Origin: Paracoccus everestensis
Lineage (GTDB): Bacteria; Pseudomonadota; Alphaproteobacteria; Rhodobacterales; Rhodobacteraceae
Assembly (NCBI RefSeq): GCF_021491915.1
Contig: NZ_CP090836.1
Coordinates: forward strand, 1,288,501-1,352,500
Length of the DNA: 64,000 nucleotides
Direction: 5' to 3'
Of this stretch, positions 31,349 to 39,118 are shown piece by piece. Below the pieces are notes generated by a model. The model did not search any database and had not been told where the DNA came from. It saw only the letters and a program-made list of their open reading frames with translations. Position numbers and translations under genes: made by a program. Position 1 is the first letter of the stretch. Every line of letters starts with the position of its first letter.

Positions 31349-32686
31349 ATGATCAACAGAACGATTGGAATAGACCTCGCCATCCGAGGTGATCATGTCG
31401 CCCAGATCTACGACAATGGCCAGCCTGTCGGCCGGCCCATACGGTTCCGTCACAACCCTTGCTCCCTAGACGCTTTCGTTGCGCGCGCAATCTCCGATAT
31501 AGGCCCGGATGACTGCGTGCAGGCGATCATGGAACCCACCGGCATGAGCTGGTTTCCGGTTGCCCACCGGCTCGCCGATGTCGGCGTCGCAGTCGCGCGC
31601 GTCAAAGGCAAGCGGGTGAAGGCCCTGCGCCGCTACCTGTCTGAACACGCCAAGACCGATCTGGCGGATGCGCATGTCTTGGCTGCCATTCCGAGCTTCG
31701 GAGGGCCGAGGCTCGATCCGGTTCATATCCCAGCCCCGAAGAGCCATGCCTTGCAGCGTCTTACCAAGCAGCGCAGCCGCTTCCAGGATGCCGTTGCCTC
31801 AGCCAAGCGTCGGCTTCTCGATCTCGTTCGATGGGCATCCCCGCTTCTCGAGCGCGTGCTGCCAGACTTCGGCACCCGGCTCGCCATGGCGCTTCTGCAG
31901 CATTGGGTCGATCCGGAGGTAGTCCTCAAGGCGCGAAGGTCTACGATCGCACGCTTCATTGCCCTGCATGCCAGCGGAAATCATCCTCATAGCGGTGCCT
32001 TTGTTGATGCGCTTATCGAAGGGCTCCGCCAGGCCGCCCGGGAAGCCCTTGCCCTTCATCGCGATCATCTCGACTTTACTGAACTGCAGGCCGAGATCTG
32101 CATCGAGATTGATGTCATGAAGGTCAACATGCTCGCTCGGGACCAGTTGACGCTCAAGATCGAGGCAATTTACTGCGAATTGCAGCCCGAAGATGTCCTG
32201 CGCACCATCCCCGGCATCGGTCGCCATCTGGCACCCGTGCTGCTGGGGGTGCTCCATTGTGCCGACCGCTTCCAATCTGAGCGACACATTCGCGGCTTCT
32301 GCGGTCTGTTTCCGCGCCGTTCGGACAGCGGCGGCACCGAAAGGCCAGGCCAGAAGATCACCCAAGGCGGCAATGATCGGATCAAGCGTGCTCTTATGCT
32401 GGCAGCCGACGCCGCCCGAAAGATCGATCCTGATCTTGCCGAGGTCTACTGCAAGATGATGACCCACCGGAGCCACCACCACAAGCAAGCCCTCTGCGCC
32501 GTCGCCAATCGGCTCGTCAGCCGCATCTTCCACGTTTTGCGAACTGGGAAGCCATATATCTTGCGTGACCGAGACGGGCGCGAGATCTCTCTTGCCGAGG
32601 CAAAGGCCCTGATCACCGAGCGCTACACCGTATCCGAAAGCATCCGTGCCACACGGCGCGTCAATCGAGTTTCCATTGCGGCATAG
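31349..32686 (+). CDS. IS110-family DEDD recombinase
   Basis: The 445-aa protein has an N-terminal DEDD RuvC-like domain ([43 protein letters not shown]) and a C-terminal Transposase_20 domain with the catalytic-serine region ([17 protein letters not shown], then [19 protein letters not shown]). Start ATG 31349 follows AAGGATCC; 19 upstream in-frame codons lack similarity and overlap the structured leader. Family members use an RNA guide to choose donor and target. Appears intact. Confidence 0.93.
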   Translation: MINRTIGIDLAIRGDHVAQIYDNGQPVGRPIRFRHNPCSLDAFVARAISDIGPDDCVQAIMEPTGMSWFPVAHRLADVGVAVARVKGKRVKALRRYLSEHAKTDLADAHVLAAIPSFGGPRLDPVHIPAPKSHALQRLTKQRSRFQDAVASAKRRLLDLVRWASPLLERVLPDFGTRLAMALLQHWVDPEVVLKARRSTIARFIALHASGNHPHSGAFVDALIEGLRQAAREALALHRDHLDFTELQAEICIEIDVMKVNMLARDQLTLKIEAIYCELQPEDVLRTIPGIGRHLAPVLLGVLHCADRFQSERHIRGFCGLFPRRSDSGGTERPGQKITQGGNDRIKRALMLAADAARKIDPDLAEVYCKMMTHRSHHHKQALCAVANRLVSRIFHVLRTGKPYILRDRDGREISLAEAKALITERYTVSESIRATRRVNRVSIAA

Positions 32687-32718
32687 CCGAAAAAAGCCTT
32701 GCGCTATCGGTACAAGAT

Positions 32719-33165
32719 CACGCCGCAACCGCCCTCGGCGTCCAGGCCATTGAGCATCACCGCCGCAAGGTCCGCTTCTTCTCCACCATCGAACTGGTCA
32801 ATACCCTTGAACAGGAGAAGGCCAAGGGAAAGGCCGGACAGCTTGCCGAAACCCTGACCCGCCTCGATCTCGTGATCCTCGATGAGTTGGGATACCTGCC
32901 GTTCAGCGCCTCGGGCGGGGCGCTGCTCTTCCATCTGCTGAGCAAGCTCTATGAGCGCACCAGCGTCATCATCACCACCAACCTCAGCTTCAGCGAATGG
33001 GCCACGGTCTTTGGCGATGCCAAGATGACCACTGCATTGCTCGACCGTCTCACCCATCGTTGCCACATCCTGGAAACCGGAAACGACAGCTTCCGCTTCA
33101 AGGCCAGTTCAGCCGCAGTTGCCGCGAAAAAAAAGGAGACCACACATGCCTTGACCACTGCATGA
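32719..33165 (+). pseudogene. istB: IstB, 3' part (interrupted)
   Basis: Continues the IS21 helper ATPase from [18 protein letters not shown] through Walker B ([15 protein letters not shown]) and the sensor region ([20 protein letters not shown]) to [17 protein letters not shown]. It is in frame with the fragment ending at 31024. Without its P-loop it cannot be functional alone. Confidence 0.9.
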
Positions 33166-33237
33166 CCGGAAATCCATAGTCAGGGGTGGCTCACTTCTCG
33201 ATGGAAATGCCGGCTCAGTTCTGCGTGGAAATTAACA

Positions 33238-33299
33238 TGCCGGGTGTTCCCGGCGCGGGGATCGGGAACATCTTCGAAGGCGGTCAGGAACAGATGCAT
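33238..33299 (-). pseudogene. ISAs1-type transposase, N-terminal remnant
   Basis: Twenty codons read MHLFLTAFEDVPDPRAGNTR, resembling the N-terminus of ISAs1/H-repeat transposases (VPDPR-type motif), then stop abruptly at the IS21 right end. The IS21 end, or a deletion next to it, has removed the rest. Bases 33300-33432 upstream hold no recognisable gene and may be the former leader of this element. Confidence 0.45.
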
Positions 33300-33432
33300 G
33301 GCGGCGGGAGGCTCCGAGGGATGAGTCCACTCCCAGAATCCATCAAGCCCTCAGCCGCAAGGGGCGCCGCTCAGACCACCAAGATCATATGCGATTCCTC
33401 TGGCCTTCATGGATTGCTGTTGATGCTAATAG

Positions 33433-33984
33433 TCAATCCCGTTGGCAATATTGCAAAACATAGAAAGGCGGCATATTCTGATGTGGTTTGCTGCCGCCAA
33501 TTTTTCCCGTGGGCTGATTTGGCCTATCCCTATCTCCGAATTCATTTCCCTTATCATCAGTATGCTTAGGCGAGTCATCTCCGCTTGAATACATGTATGT
33601 ATGGGAGTGTGATGGGATTTCATTCACAGTCAAAGTGTGATTCTCTACACCGCCTTCCTCGCGAAGGACGCGTGTGATGAGAACCTGATCCGTTTGATCG
33701 CGGTTGCCTTCGCCGGCGCCGAGGGCGAAACGGCCCGACAGCGGTTGGAACGGCGACCATTCTCTCGGGCATTCCTCAAGATTAAAGGCCATAACAGCAC
33801 CTTTCGGCACAGCAACCTCCAACGTCTGACGAGCGCTTTCAGCAGCATCTGCAGCACGTTGAGCTGCCTCCGTCACACTATCAGGCTGAGGAGCGACTTG
33901 CGCGAAAGCAGCCGGCGGCAAATACGATAGTAAGATTGCCGTCACGGCGACAGGCAGGTACTTTTGCGCGGAAAACGCTTTCAT
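33433..33984 (-). CDS. Secreted protein with tail-collar-like C-terminus (cargo)
   Basis: The 183-aa product has a signal peptide (VAVTAILLSYLPPAAFA, cleavage about residue 28), an Ala-rich helical linker, then a domain resembling phage tail-collar or Mdp-type proteins: LSGRFALGAGEGN, HTLTVNEIPSHSHTY and the closing HQNMPPFYVLQYC. Two cysteines (EECPREW, QYCQRD) could form a disulfide. Start: ATG 33982-33984 follows GAAGAGG by 6 nt; an upstream TTG is less likely. It lies 11 bp after the next gene on the same strand. Base composition is clearly less GC-rich than the chromosome. Role unknown; surface binding is possible. Confidence 0.7.
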   Translation of the reverse strand: MKAFSAQKYLPVAVTAILLSYLPPAAFAQVAPQPDSVTEAAQRAADAAESARQTLEVAVPKGAVMAFNLEECPREWSPFQPLSGRFALGAGEGNRDQTDQVLITRVLREEGGVENHTLTVNEIPSHSHTYMYSSGDDSPKHTDDKGNEFGDRDRPNQPTGKIGGSKPHQNMPPFYVLQYCQRD

Positions 33985-33995
33985 GGAAAACCTCT

Positions 33996-34724
33996 TCAGA
34001 TGAAAGGAGTCCAATTCTTGGACCTACGGATTGCCTCAAGTTGGATGCGCCGTACACGGGTCGCGGTCGCGCTATCGGCCTTATAGAAGCAGCGAATCTG
34101 ATCTGCTTGGCGCTCAAGCTCGTCATAGAGGTTCGTAATCTTAGTAATAGGGTCGTGCGGCTCGACATCTGCCAGAACGATTTCGGTAGCGGCTGCAACA
34201 CGATCGAAACCTTGGATCGGGCTTGGGATGTCTTCGGCCTGTAGTTCGACATCCACACGAAACCAGCTAAATAGGCTCACAGAGGGATCACGGGCTGCTA
34301 AGTCATTAAGAATCTGTGCAGAGGTGCTGCGCAGCTCATAGGCGGTCTCAATCGCAGCGCATTCGAGCAAGTTTTGAGTGTCTGAGATAAAAGTGCGTTC
34401 GAGTTCCATCACCTGATCGAGGACCTCATCTATTTCTTGAAAGGTAAATTCTCGTTCTGACCTCAAGAATTCTTGAAATTCGTCAACCTCACGCCCAATT
34501 TGATCAATCCTATTCTTTGCCGCTTCATCCGCACTGTCCAGAATATCCTGTGCGTGAAGCTTAATCCGGTCAATGGAGCTGTCAACGCGGTCGAACGCTT
34601 GGTTGATATTTAACGGATCGCTCAAAATCTCACTGGGCAATCTTGCGTCCGAAGAGAGCGGAAGACCGGACATTCCGATGACCAGAGAACCAAACAGAAA
34701 TATTTTTGTAGGATCTGTGCACAT
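33996..34724 (-). CDS. Hypothetical secreted coiled-coil protein (cargo)
   Basis: The 242-aa product has a signal-peptide-like N-terminus (IFLFGSLVIGMSGLPLSSDA) and then a long, acidic, helical region (about residues 45-125) with heptad-like spacing, e.g. DRVDSSIDRIKLHAQDILD. Two later cysteines are present (LLECAAIE, IRCFYKAD). I recognise no family. It is 11 bp upstream of the tail-collar-like gene and probably in one transcript with it. The 243 bp upstream (34725-34967) are AT-rich and could hold the promoter; nothing else is seen there. Confidence 0.65.
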   Translation of the reverse strand: MCTDPTKIFLFGSLVIGMSGLPLSSDARLPSEILSDPLNINQAFDRVDSSIDRIKLHAQDILDSADEAAKNRIDQIGREVDEFQEFLRSEREFTFQEIDEVLDQVMELERTFISDTQNLLECAAIETAYELRSTSAQILNDLAARDPSVSLFSWFRVDVELQAEDIPSPIQGFDRVAAATEIVLADVEPHDPITKITNLYDELERQADQIRCFYKADSATATRVRRIQLEAIRRSKNWTPFI

Positions 34725-34967
34725 CAGTACCTGCCTTCCACATGATTCAGAAAATTCACTGGAGATTAGTCAAGGATCGGTCGAGGTCCTTACAAAATCT
34801 CGATCATCCTCCGCGCCGAACTACGGATTCCTATACCAATCATATTATTTTCTCTAAGTTCCTGATGTTGGTAGGCAGATTGCCTCAAGGATAATCGTCA
34901 GGTGATCCACATCGAGCATGCAGCATTTTATAAATGCGTAGCGACTGAAGCTTTTTCCTTCACAGAC

Positions 34968-35399
34968 TCAGTTCTGTGAGAGTCCCGACGACAATCCGCC
35001 CGCCAAATTGGTGAGATCTTCTACGATATGCTTTGCGTCTTCGACGGCGGCCTCCCAGTCACGCCGCCAATTATCACGGTCCTTGATGACAACGTCGATC
35101 TTTGGATCTCCAAGAAGTGCAAGCACGTCCTCTGGGATGTAGTCAACTTCGGTATCCGATTTCGGTTTCCCGCCGACCAGCCGCGCATTCGCCCAAACGA
35201 ACAAGGGGTCTGAAGTGAAAACATGCTTGCCATCAGCGTTGTAGATATCAACCCAGACGGTTGCTTTAGTGCCCAAGAGGTCATTTCGAGCTTCTGTCTC
35301 GGTTTTGACTCTGACGCGCCCGTCGGTAGAAATTATGACGCTTCCAATGACCGAGGTGTTTCCTGATCTTTCAGAAAAATACTTTTCTATCAGGGACAT
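34968..35399 (-). CDS. Hypothetical cytoplasmic protein (cargo)
   Basis: The 143-aa product starts MSLIEKYFSERSGNTSVIGS and has no signal peptide. The first two thirds look beta-rich (VIISTDGRVRVKTETEARND; TKATVWVDIYNADGKHVFTS) and the end is helical (WEAAVEDAKHIVEDL). No family recognised. It is on the same strand as the two secreted-protein genes but 243 bp upstream of them. An IS3 element lies 36 bp from its start and may have displaced its promoter. Confidence 0.6.
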   Translation of the reverse strand: MSLIEKYFSERSGNTSVIGSVIISTDGRVRVKTETEARNDLLGTKATVWVDIYNADGKHVFTSDPLFVWANARLVGGKPKSDTEVDYIPEDVLALLGDPKIDVVIKDRDNWRRDWEAAVEDAKHIVEDLTNLAGGLSSGLSQN

Positions 35400-35505
35400 G
35401 CTGAATCTCCACTCATAAATCCACGGGGTTTAGAAGGTAATCCTCCCCATGGTTAATGGGATGCGGAAGTAGAATTTTCTCGGCAAGTTGGACGAGGAGA
35501 TTCAG

Positions 35506-35769
35506 ATGAAGAAAACCCGTTTCACCGAGGCCCAGATCATGGGCGTGCTGCGTCAGGCCGAGGGTGGTTTGCCTGTGCCTGAACTGTGTCGCGAGCATGG
35601 GATCAGCAGCGCGACGTTTTACAAATGGCGTGCCAGGTATGGCGGCATGGATGCATCCATGATGGGCCAGATGAAGTTACTGGAGGACGAAAACCGGCGG
35701 CTGAAGCGCATGTTTGCCGATCTGAGCATGCAAGCCGATCTGCTCCGGGAGGCGCTTGGAAAAAAGTGA
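35506..35769 (+). CDS. IS3-family transposase OrfA
   Basis: The 87-aa protein starts MKKTRFTEAQIMGVLRQAEG, with a helix-turn-helix (PVPELCREHGISSATFYKW) and a C-terminal leucine zipper (MKLLEDENRRLKRMFADL). The gene ends at a slippery heptamer A-AAA-AAG (35760-35766) just before TGA, in the right phase for a programmed -1 shift into orfB. Confidence 0.9.
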   Translation: MKKTRFTEAQIMGVLRQAEGGLPVPELCREHGISSATFYKWRARYGGMDASMMGQMKLLEDENRRLKRMFADLSMQADLLREALGKK

Positions 35770-36631
35770 CGCGGCCAGCTCAGCGTCGCGAGCTGGCCGC
35801 AAAGGCTGTGGCGACGAAGGGGATCAGCATTGCGCTGGCTTGCCGGGCATTCGGCGTCAGCGAGACCTGTTTCCGCTACAGCCCGAAGCGCGACAACGAG
35901 AACGAGCAGATCGCCGACCTGCTCATTGGGCTAACCAAGACCAGGAAGACTTGGGGCTTTGGCTTGTGTTTCCTGTATCTGCGCAACGTCCAGGGCCATG
36001 GTTGGAACCACAAACGCGTCTACCGGATCTATCGTGAGCTGGAACTGAACCTGAGGAGTGAGCCATGGAACGCCACTGGTCCGAGTGACCATGGCGAACG
36101 CCTCGCAAGCGGCTGAAGCGGGAGAAGTCCGAGGAACTGGCTGTGCCGGAAGCTCCCAACGCGGTCTGGTCCATGGACTTCATGGCAGATCGCCTTGGGG
36201 ACGGGCGAGCCTTCCGTCTTCTGAACGTCCTGGACGACTTCAACCGCGAGGGCCTGGGCATCGAGGTGGACTTCTCGCTGCCGGCCGAGCGCGTCGTCCG
36301 GACCCTGAACCAAATCATCGAATGGCGGGGAGCACCAAAGGCGATCAGGGTTGATAACGGCCCGGAATATATCAGTGGCCGTCTGATGGAATGGGCCGAG
36401 GACAAGGGCATTACCCTGACCTATATCCAGCCCGGAAAGCCGCAGCAGAACGCTTACGTCGAGCGCTACAACCGGACAGTCCGGCACGAATGGCTGGACC
36501 TATACATCTTTGAAACCATCGAGGAGGTGCAGAACATCGCCACCGAGTGGCTCTGGACCTACAACAACGAACGCCCCAATATGGGCATCGGCGGGATCAC
36601 CCCTGCCATGAAGCTGAGAATGGCCGCGTGA
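35766..36631 (+). pseudogene. IS3-family transposase OrfB, frameshifted
   Basis: The -1 frame runs from VTRPAQRRELAAKAV to RIYRELELNLRSEP, then ends at 36116 in the wrong frame. The DDE core continues in another frame: [21 protein letters not shown] and [14 protein letters not shown], ending at 36631. At the break, two imperfect copies of GAGTGA(G)CCATGG (36056-36068, 36083-36094) suggest a small duplication or slippage. The element is probably unable to transpose by itself. Confidence 0.85.
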
Positions 36632-36681
36632 ATTCTACGTCTGCGCCCCGTTAAAATGGGGAGGATTACCCGGGGCTTTTG

Positions 36682-37065
36682 ATGCGTGGTGACATTCTGG
36701 GTCTGGAACGGCGGCGTCGCTGGAGCGACGAGGAGAAGCTCGGGATCGTGCTGTCAATCGGGGTGGCGGGCGCGACGGTGACGCAAGTGGCGCAGCGCCA
36801 CGAGGTGACCCGACAGCAGCTTTATGCCTGGCGGCATGAGCTGAAGAAGAAGGGGCTGCTTTCCCCGCTTCCGGAGGCCCTGTTCCTGCCGGTGGAATTG
36901 AGCGCGCCGGCGGCGTTGGCGGCGCATCCATCGGCTGAAGATCAAGCGCCGCAGCGCCCCGCCCTGATTGAGCTTCAGCTGGCCAATGGCCGGTGCCTGC
37001 GCTTCGACACGATGCTGGACACGACCACGCTGACGCGGTTGATCCGGGTGCTGGAGGCGGCATGA
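36682..37065 (+). CDS. tnpA: IS66 accessory protein TnpA (copy 2)
   Basis: Encodes a 127-aa protein identical by inspection to that at 27752-28135 (MRGDILGLERRRRWSDEEKL onward). Only 11 bp of its former leader remain before the IS3 end, so its native promoter is lost. It overlaps tnpB by 4 bp. Confidence 0.92.
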   Translation: MRGDILGLERRRRWSDEEKLGIVLSIGVAGATVTQVAQRHEVTRQQLYAWRHELKKKGLLSPLPEALFLPVELSAPAALAAHPSAEDQAPQRPALIELQLANGRCLRFDTMLDTTTLTRLIRVLEAA

Positions 37066-37245
37066 TCGGGCCCGGCACCGGTGTCCGGGTTTATCTGGCC
37101 TGCGGGGTGACCGACATGCGCAAGGGCATTGAGGGTTTGGCGGCCCTGGCGCAGGATCAGTTGCGCCAGAAGCCGGCAGGCGGGGCGGTGTTTGCGTTCC
37201 GCGGTCGGCGTGGCGACAGATTGAAGCTCTTGTATTGGGACGGCC
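37062..37245 (+). pseudogene. tnpB: IS66 TnpB, 5' part (interrupted, copy 2)
   Basis: Codes for MIGPGTGVRVYLACGVTDMR through RLKLLYWDG, then enters the inserted element after CGGCC (37241-37245). The 184 bp here and the 164 bp from 38908 add up to the 348 bp of the intact copy. Confidence 0.92.
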
Positions 37246-37318
37246 CCCCTGTGTCAGCGTAGTTGTCCGCCCCTCTTCTTTTCCTCTATTTTTCGGGTGG
37301 GCGGGATAGGACAGTGAC

Positions 37319-37813
37319 TTGGGATATTCACCGGAACGTAAGGCGGCTGTGCTGAAACGGATGCTGCCGCCGCACAGCATGGCCATTCGGCAGCTGTCGC
37401 GGGAGGAAGGGATTTCCGAGGCGACGCTGCACAAGTGGCGGTCCGAGGCGCGGGGCAAGGGTCGGCTTTTGCCTGACGCCGATGCTGGTCCCGAAGGCTG
37501 GTCTTCGCGCGACAAGTTCGCGGCGGTGCTGGAAACAGCGGCGCTGAACGAGGCCGATCTGAGCGAATACTGCCGGACGCGCGGGCTTTATCCGGCGCAG
37601 ATCACCGCGTGGCGGGCGGCATGCGAACAGGCGAATGACTGGGAGCGCGCCAGCACCGCGCGTCTGGCTCAGGCCACGAAGGAAGAGAAGAAGCGGGTCA
37701 GGGATCTGGAGCGGGACCTGGCGCGCAAGGACAAGGCTCTGGCCGAAACCGCAGCGCTTCTGGTTCTCCGAAAAAAGGCTGCGGCGATCTGGGGGGGCGA
37801 CGAGGACGCATGA
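37319..37813 (+). CDS. IS3-type transposase OrfA
   Basis: The 164-aa product (TTG start, GYSPERKAAVLKRMLPP) has two helix-turn-helix-like parts: AIRQLSREEGISEATLHKW and LSEYCRTRGLYPAQITAW. A coiled coil follows (KKRVRDLERDLARKDKALAE). The TTG start is supported by AGGA 7 nt upstream; an internal ATG at 37361 is an alternative. The end overlaps orfB by 4 bp. Confidence 0.82.
   Translation: MGYSPERKAAVLKRMLPPHSMAIRQLSREEGISEATLHKWRSEARGKGRLLPDADAGPEGWSSRDKFAAVLETAALNEADLSEYCRTRGLYPAQITAWRAACEQANDWERASTARLAQATKEEKKRVRDLERDLARKDKALAETAALLVLRKKAAAIWGGDEDA
37771..37777 (+). promoter_or_regulatory. Slippery heptamer A-AAA-AAG for -1 frameshifting
   Basis: The heptamer sits in OrfA codons CGA-AAA-AAG. 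A -1 shift here leads into a frame that is open through to the orfB ATG at 37810, so a fused OrfAB transposase could be made, as in other IS3 elements. A G7 run follows about 13 nt later. Confidence 0.65.
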
Positions 37814-38871
37814 TCAGCACCCCGGATCGCCAAACTGCAGTTGCTCTGATCGACGCGGCCGTCACCGCTGGCGCGCGGCGCGCCAACGCCTGTGCTGAGC
37901 TGAACATCAGCGATCGCACCCTGCGGCGCTGGACGAAAGACGGTCAGGTCCACGCCGATCAGCGCCCCCTCACGCCGCGCCCCGCGCCGGACAACAAGCT
38001 GAGCGCCCAGGAACGCGCGGCCGTTCTGGATATCTGCAACTCAGCAGAATACGCCAGCCTGCCGCCTAGCCAGATCGTGCCAAAGCTGGCCGATCGAGGG
38101 CAGTATCTGGCCTCGGAGTCCAGCTTTTACCGCATCCTGCGAGCGGAGGGGCAACAGCATCACCGGGGCCGGTCCAAGCCTCCGGTCCGGCGCAAACCAC
38201 CCGCCAGCCACAAGGCCAGCGCACCCTGCCAGGTCTGGACCTGGGACATCACCTGGATGCCCGGGCCGGTCGCCGGAATGTTCTTCTATCTCTACCTGAT
38301 CGTGGACATCTTCAGCCGGAAGATCGTTGCCTGGGAAGTTCATGAGCGCGAGAGCGCGGAGCTGGCGGCTGCCCTGATCCGGCAGGCGGTTCTGGCGGAA
38401 GGCTGCATCACGCGCCCGCTGGTCCTTCACGCCGACAATGGCAGCCCCATGAAGGGCGCGACGATGAAGGTGACGATGGAGAAACTCGGCATCACGGCCT
38501 CCTACAGTCGGCCGCGCGTCAGCAACGACAACCCCTTTTCCGAGGCCCTGTTTCGAACCTGCAAATACCGCCCGAACTGGCCGGCCAAGGGCTTTGCCAG
38601 CAAGGCCGATGCCCAGGCTTGGGTGAAATCCTTCGCCAACTGGTATAACGGCGAACACCTTCACAGTGCGATCCGCTTCGTCACGCCAAATGCGCGCCAC
38701 ACCGGACGTGACCGTGCAGCGCTCGCCAGCCGCACCATTCTCTATGCACATGCACGGGCGCAACACCCCGAACGCTGGTCAGGCCAAACCCGAAACTGGC
38801 AACCCGCCGGACCCGTCTGGCTCAATCCTGAACGCGAAATCAGCGCCTCTGAAATCAGAGACGTCGCATGA
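37810..38871 (+). CDS. IS3-type transposase OrfB (DDE integrase core)
   Basis: The 353-aa product starts MISTPDRQTAVALIDAAVTA with a helix-turn-helix (CAELNISDRTLRRW), then the rve core: VWTWDITWMPG, LHADNGSPMKG and the glutamate in NDNPFSEALF. Length is at the upper end for IS3 OrfB. Looks intact and probably active. Confidence 0.9.
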   Translation: MISTPDRQTAVALIDAAVTAGARRANACAELNISDRTLRRWTKDGQVHADQRPLTPRPAPDNKLSAQERAAVLDICNSAEYASLPPSQIVPKLADRGQYLASESSFYRILRAEGQQHHRGRSKPPVRRKPPASHKASAPCQVWTWDITWMPGPVAGMFFYLYLIVDIFSRKIVAWEVHERESAELAAALIRQAVLAEGCITRPLVLHADNGSPMKGATMKVTMEKLGITASYSRPRVSNDNPFSEALFRTCKYRPNWPAKGFASKADAQAWVKSFANWYNGEHLHSAIRFVTPNARHTGRDRAALASRTILYAHARAQHPERWSGQTRNWQPAGPVWLNPEREISASEIRDVA

Positions 38872-38907
38872 AATCGGCGGACAACTACCTTGATAAACAC
38901 CGCGGCC

Positions 38908-39071
38908 AAGGCTTCTGCCTTTACTACAAGGTGCTGGAACGCGGGCGCTTTCCCTGGCCAAGCGGCAAGGACGGGACTGCGCGTCTGACATCGGCGCAGC
39001 TGGCCATGTTGTGGGAGGGAATTGACTGGAGGCGGCCGGATTGGGGGGCGCCACCGGCCCGGGTCGGCTGA
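38908..39071 (+). pseudogene. tnpB: IS66 TnpB, 3' part (interrupted, copy 2)
   Basis: Resumes the TnpB reading (GFCLYYKVLERGRFPWPSGK) to its normal stop at 39071. It is separated from the 5' part by the 1657-bp insertion, so this copy lacks functional TnpB, although copy 1 could supply it. Confidence 0.9.
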
Positions 39072-39118
39072 TTTATCCTTTTGTAATTGCGTCTTTTTGT
39101 AGCGTTCGACAGGAGGAT

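Larger units (their letters stand above)
31025..32718 (+). mobile_element. IS110-family element inserted in istB
   Basis: Comparison with an uninterrupted IstB P-loop (AAG ACT CAC GCC) places about 1.69 kb of foreign DNA between 31024 and 32719. TCA is present at both junctions, so the exact edge is ambiguous by two bases. Subterminal repeats pair GTATCCATAGCG (31028-31039) with CGCTATCGGTAC (32701-32712), 10 of 12 matching. A 320-bp leader with strong secondary structure precedes the recombinase gene, while only about 30 bp follow it. Confidence 0.85.
29042..33237 (+). mobile_element. IS21-family element interrupted by an IS110-family element
   Basis: The ends read TGTTGATTTCCAC (left) and GTGGAAATTAACA (right), continuing as an imperfect repeat through CAGAACTGAGCCGG, with a second copy of the pattern inside each end. 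It carries istA and istB. istB is split at its P-loop codons by the IS110-family element at 31025. No target duplication is visible (GTTCT left, TGCCG right), so at least one flank has been lost or rearranged. Confidence 0.88.
35436..36670 (+). mobile_element. IS3-family element with damaged orfB
   Basis: The ends are a perfect 15-bp inverted repeat, GGTAATCCTCCCCAT at 35436 and its complement ending at 36670. It carries orfA and a broken orfB. Flanking bases (GAA left, CGG right) show no duplication. Its right end directly abuts IS66 copy 2, whose own tnpA-side terminus (about 100 bp) is missing, so a deletion probably started at this IS3 end. Confidence 0.9.
37246..38902 (+). mobile_element. 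IS3-type element inserted in IS66 tnpB
   Basis: A 1657-bp insertion flanked by a 5-bp duplication CGGCC (37241-37245 and 38903-38907). Subterminal repeats share GTAGTTGTCCGCC near the left end and its complement near the right end (38878-38890). It carries two transposase genes overlapping by ATGA with an upstream -1 slippery site. This is the most recent insertion of the nested set here, since both duplication copies are intact. Confidence 0.9.

Noticed and set aside
29034..33245. Target-site duplication for the IS21 element
   Set aside because: Flanks GTTCT and TGCCG do not match at any length from 4 to 8.
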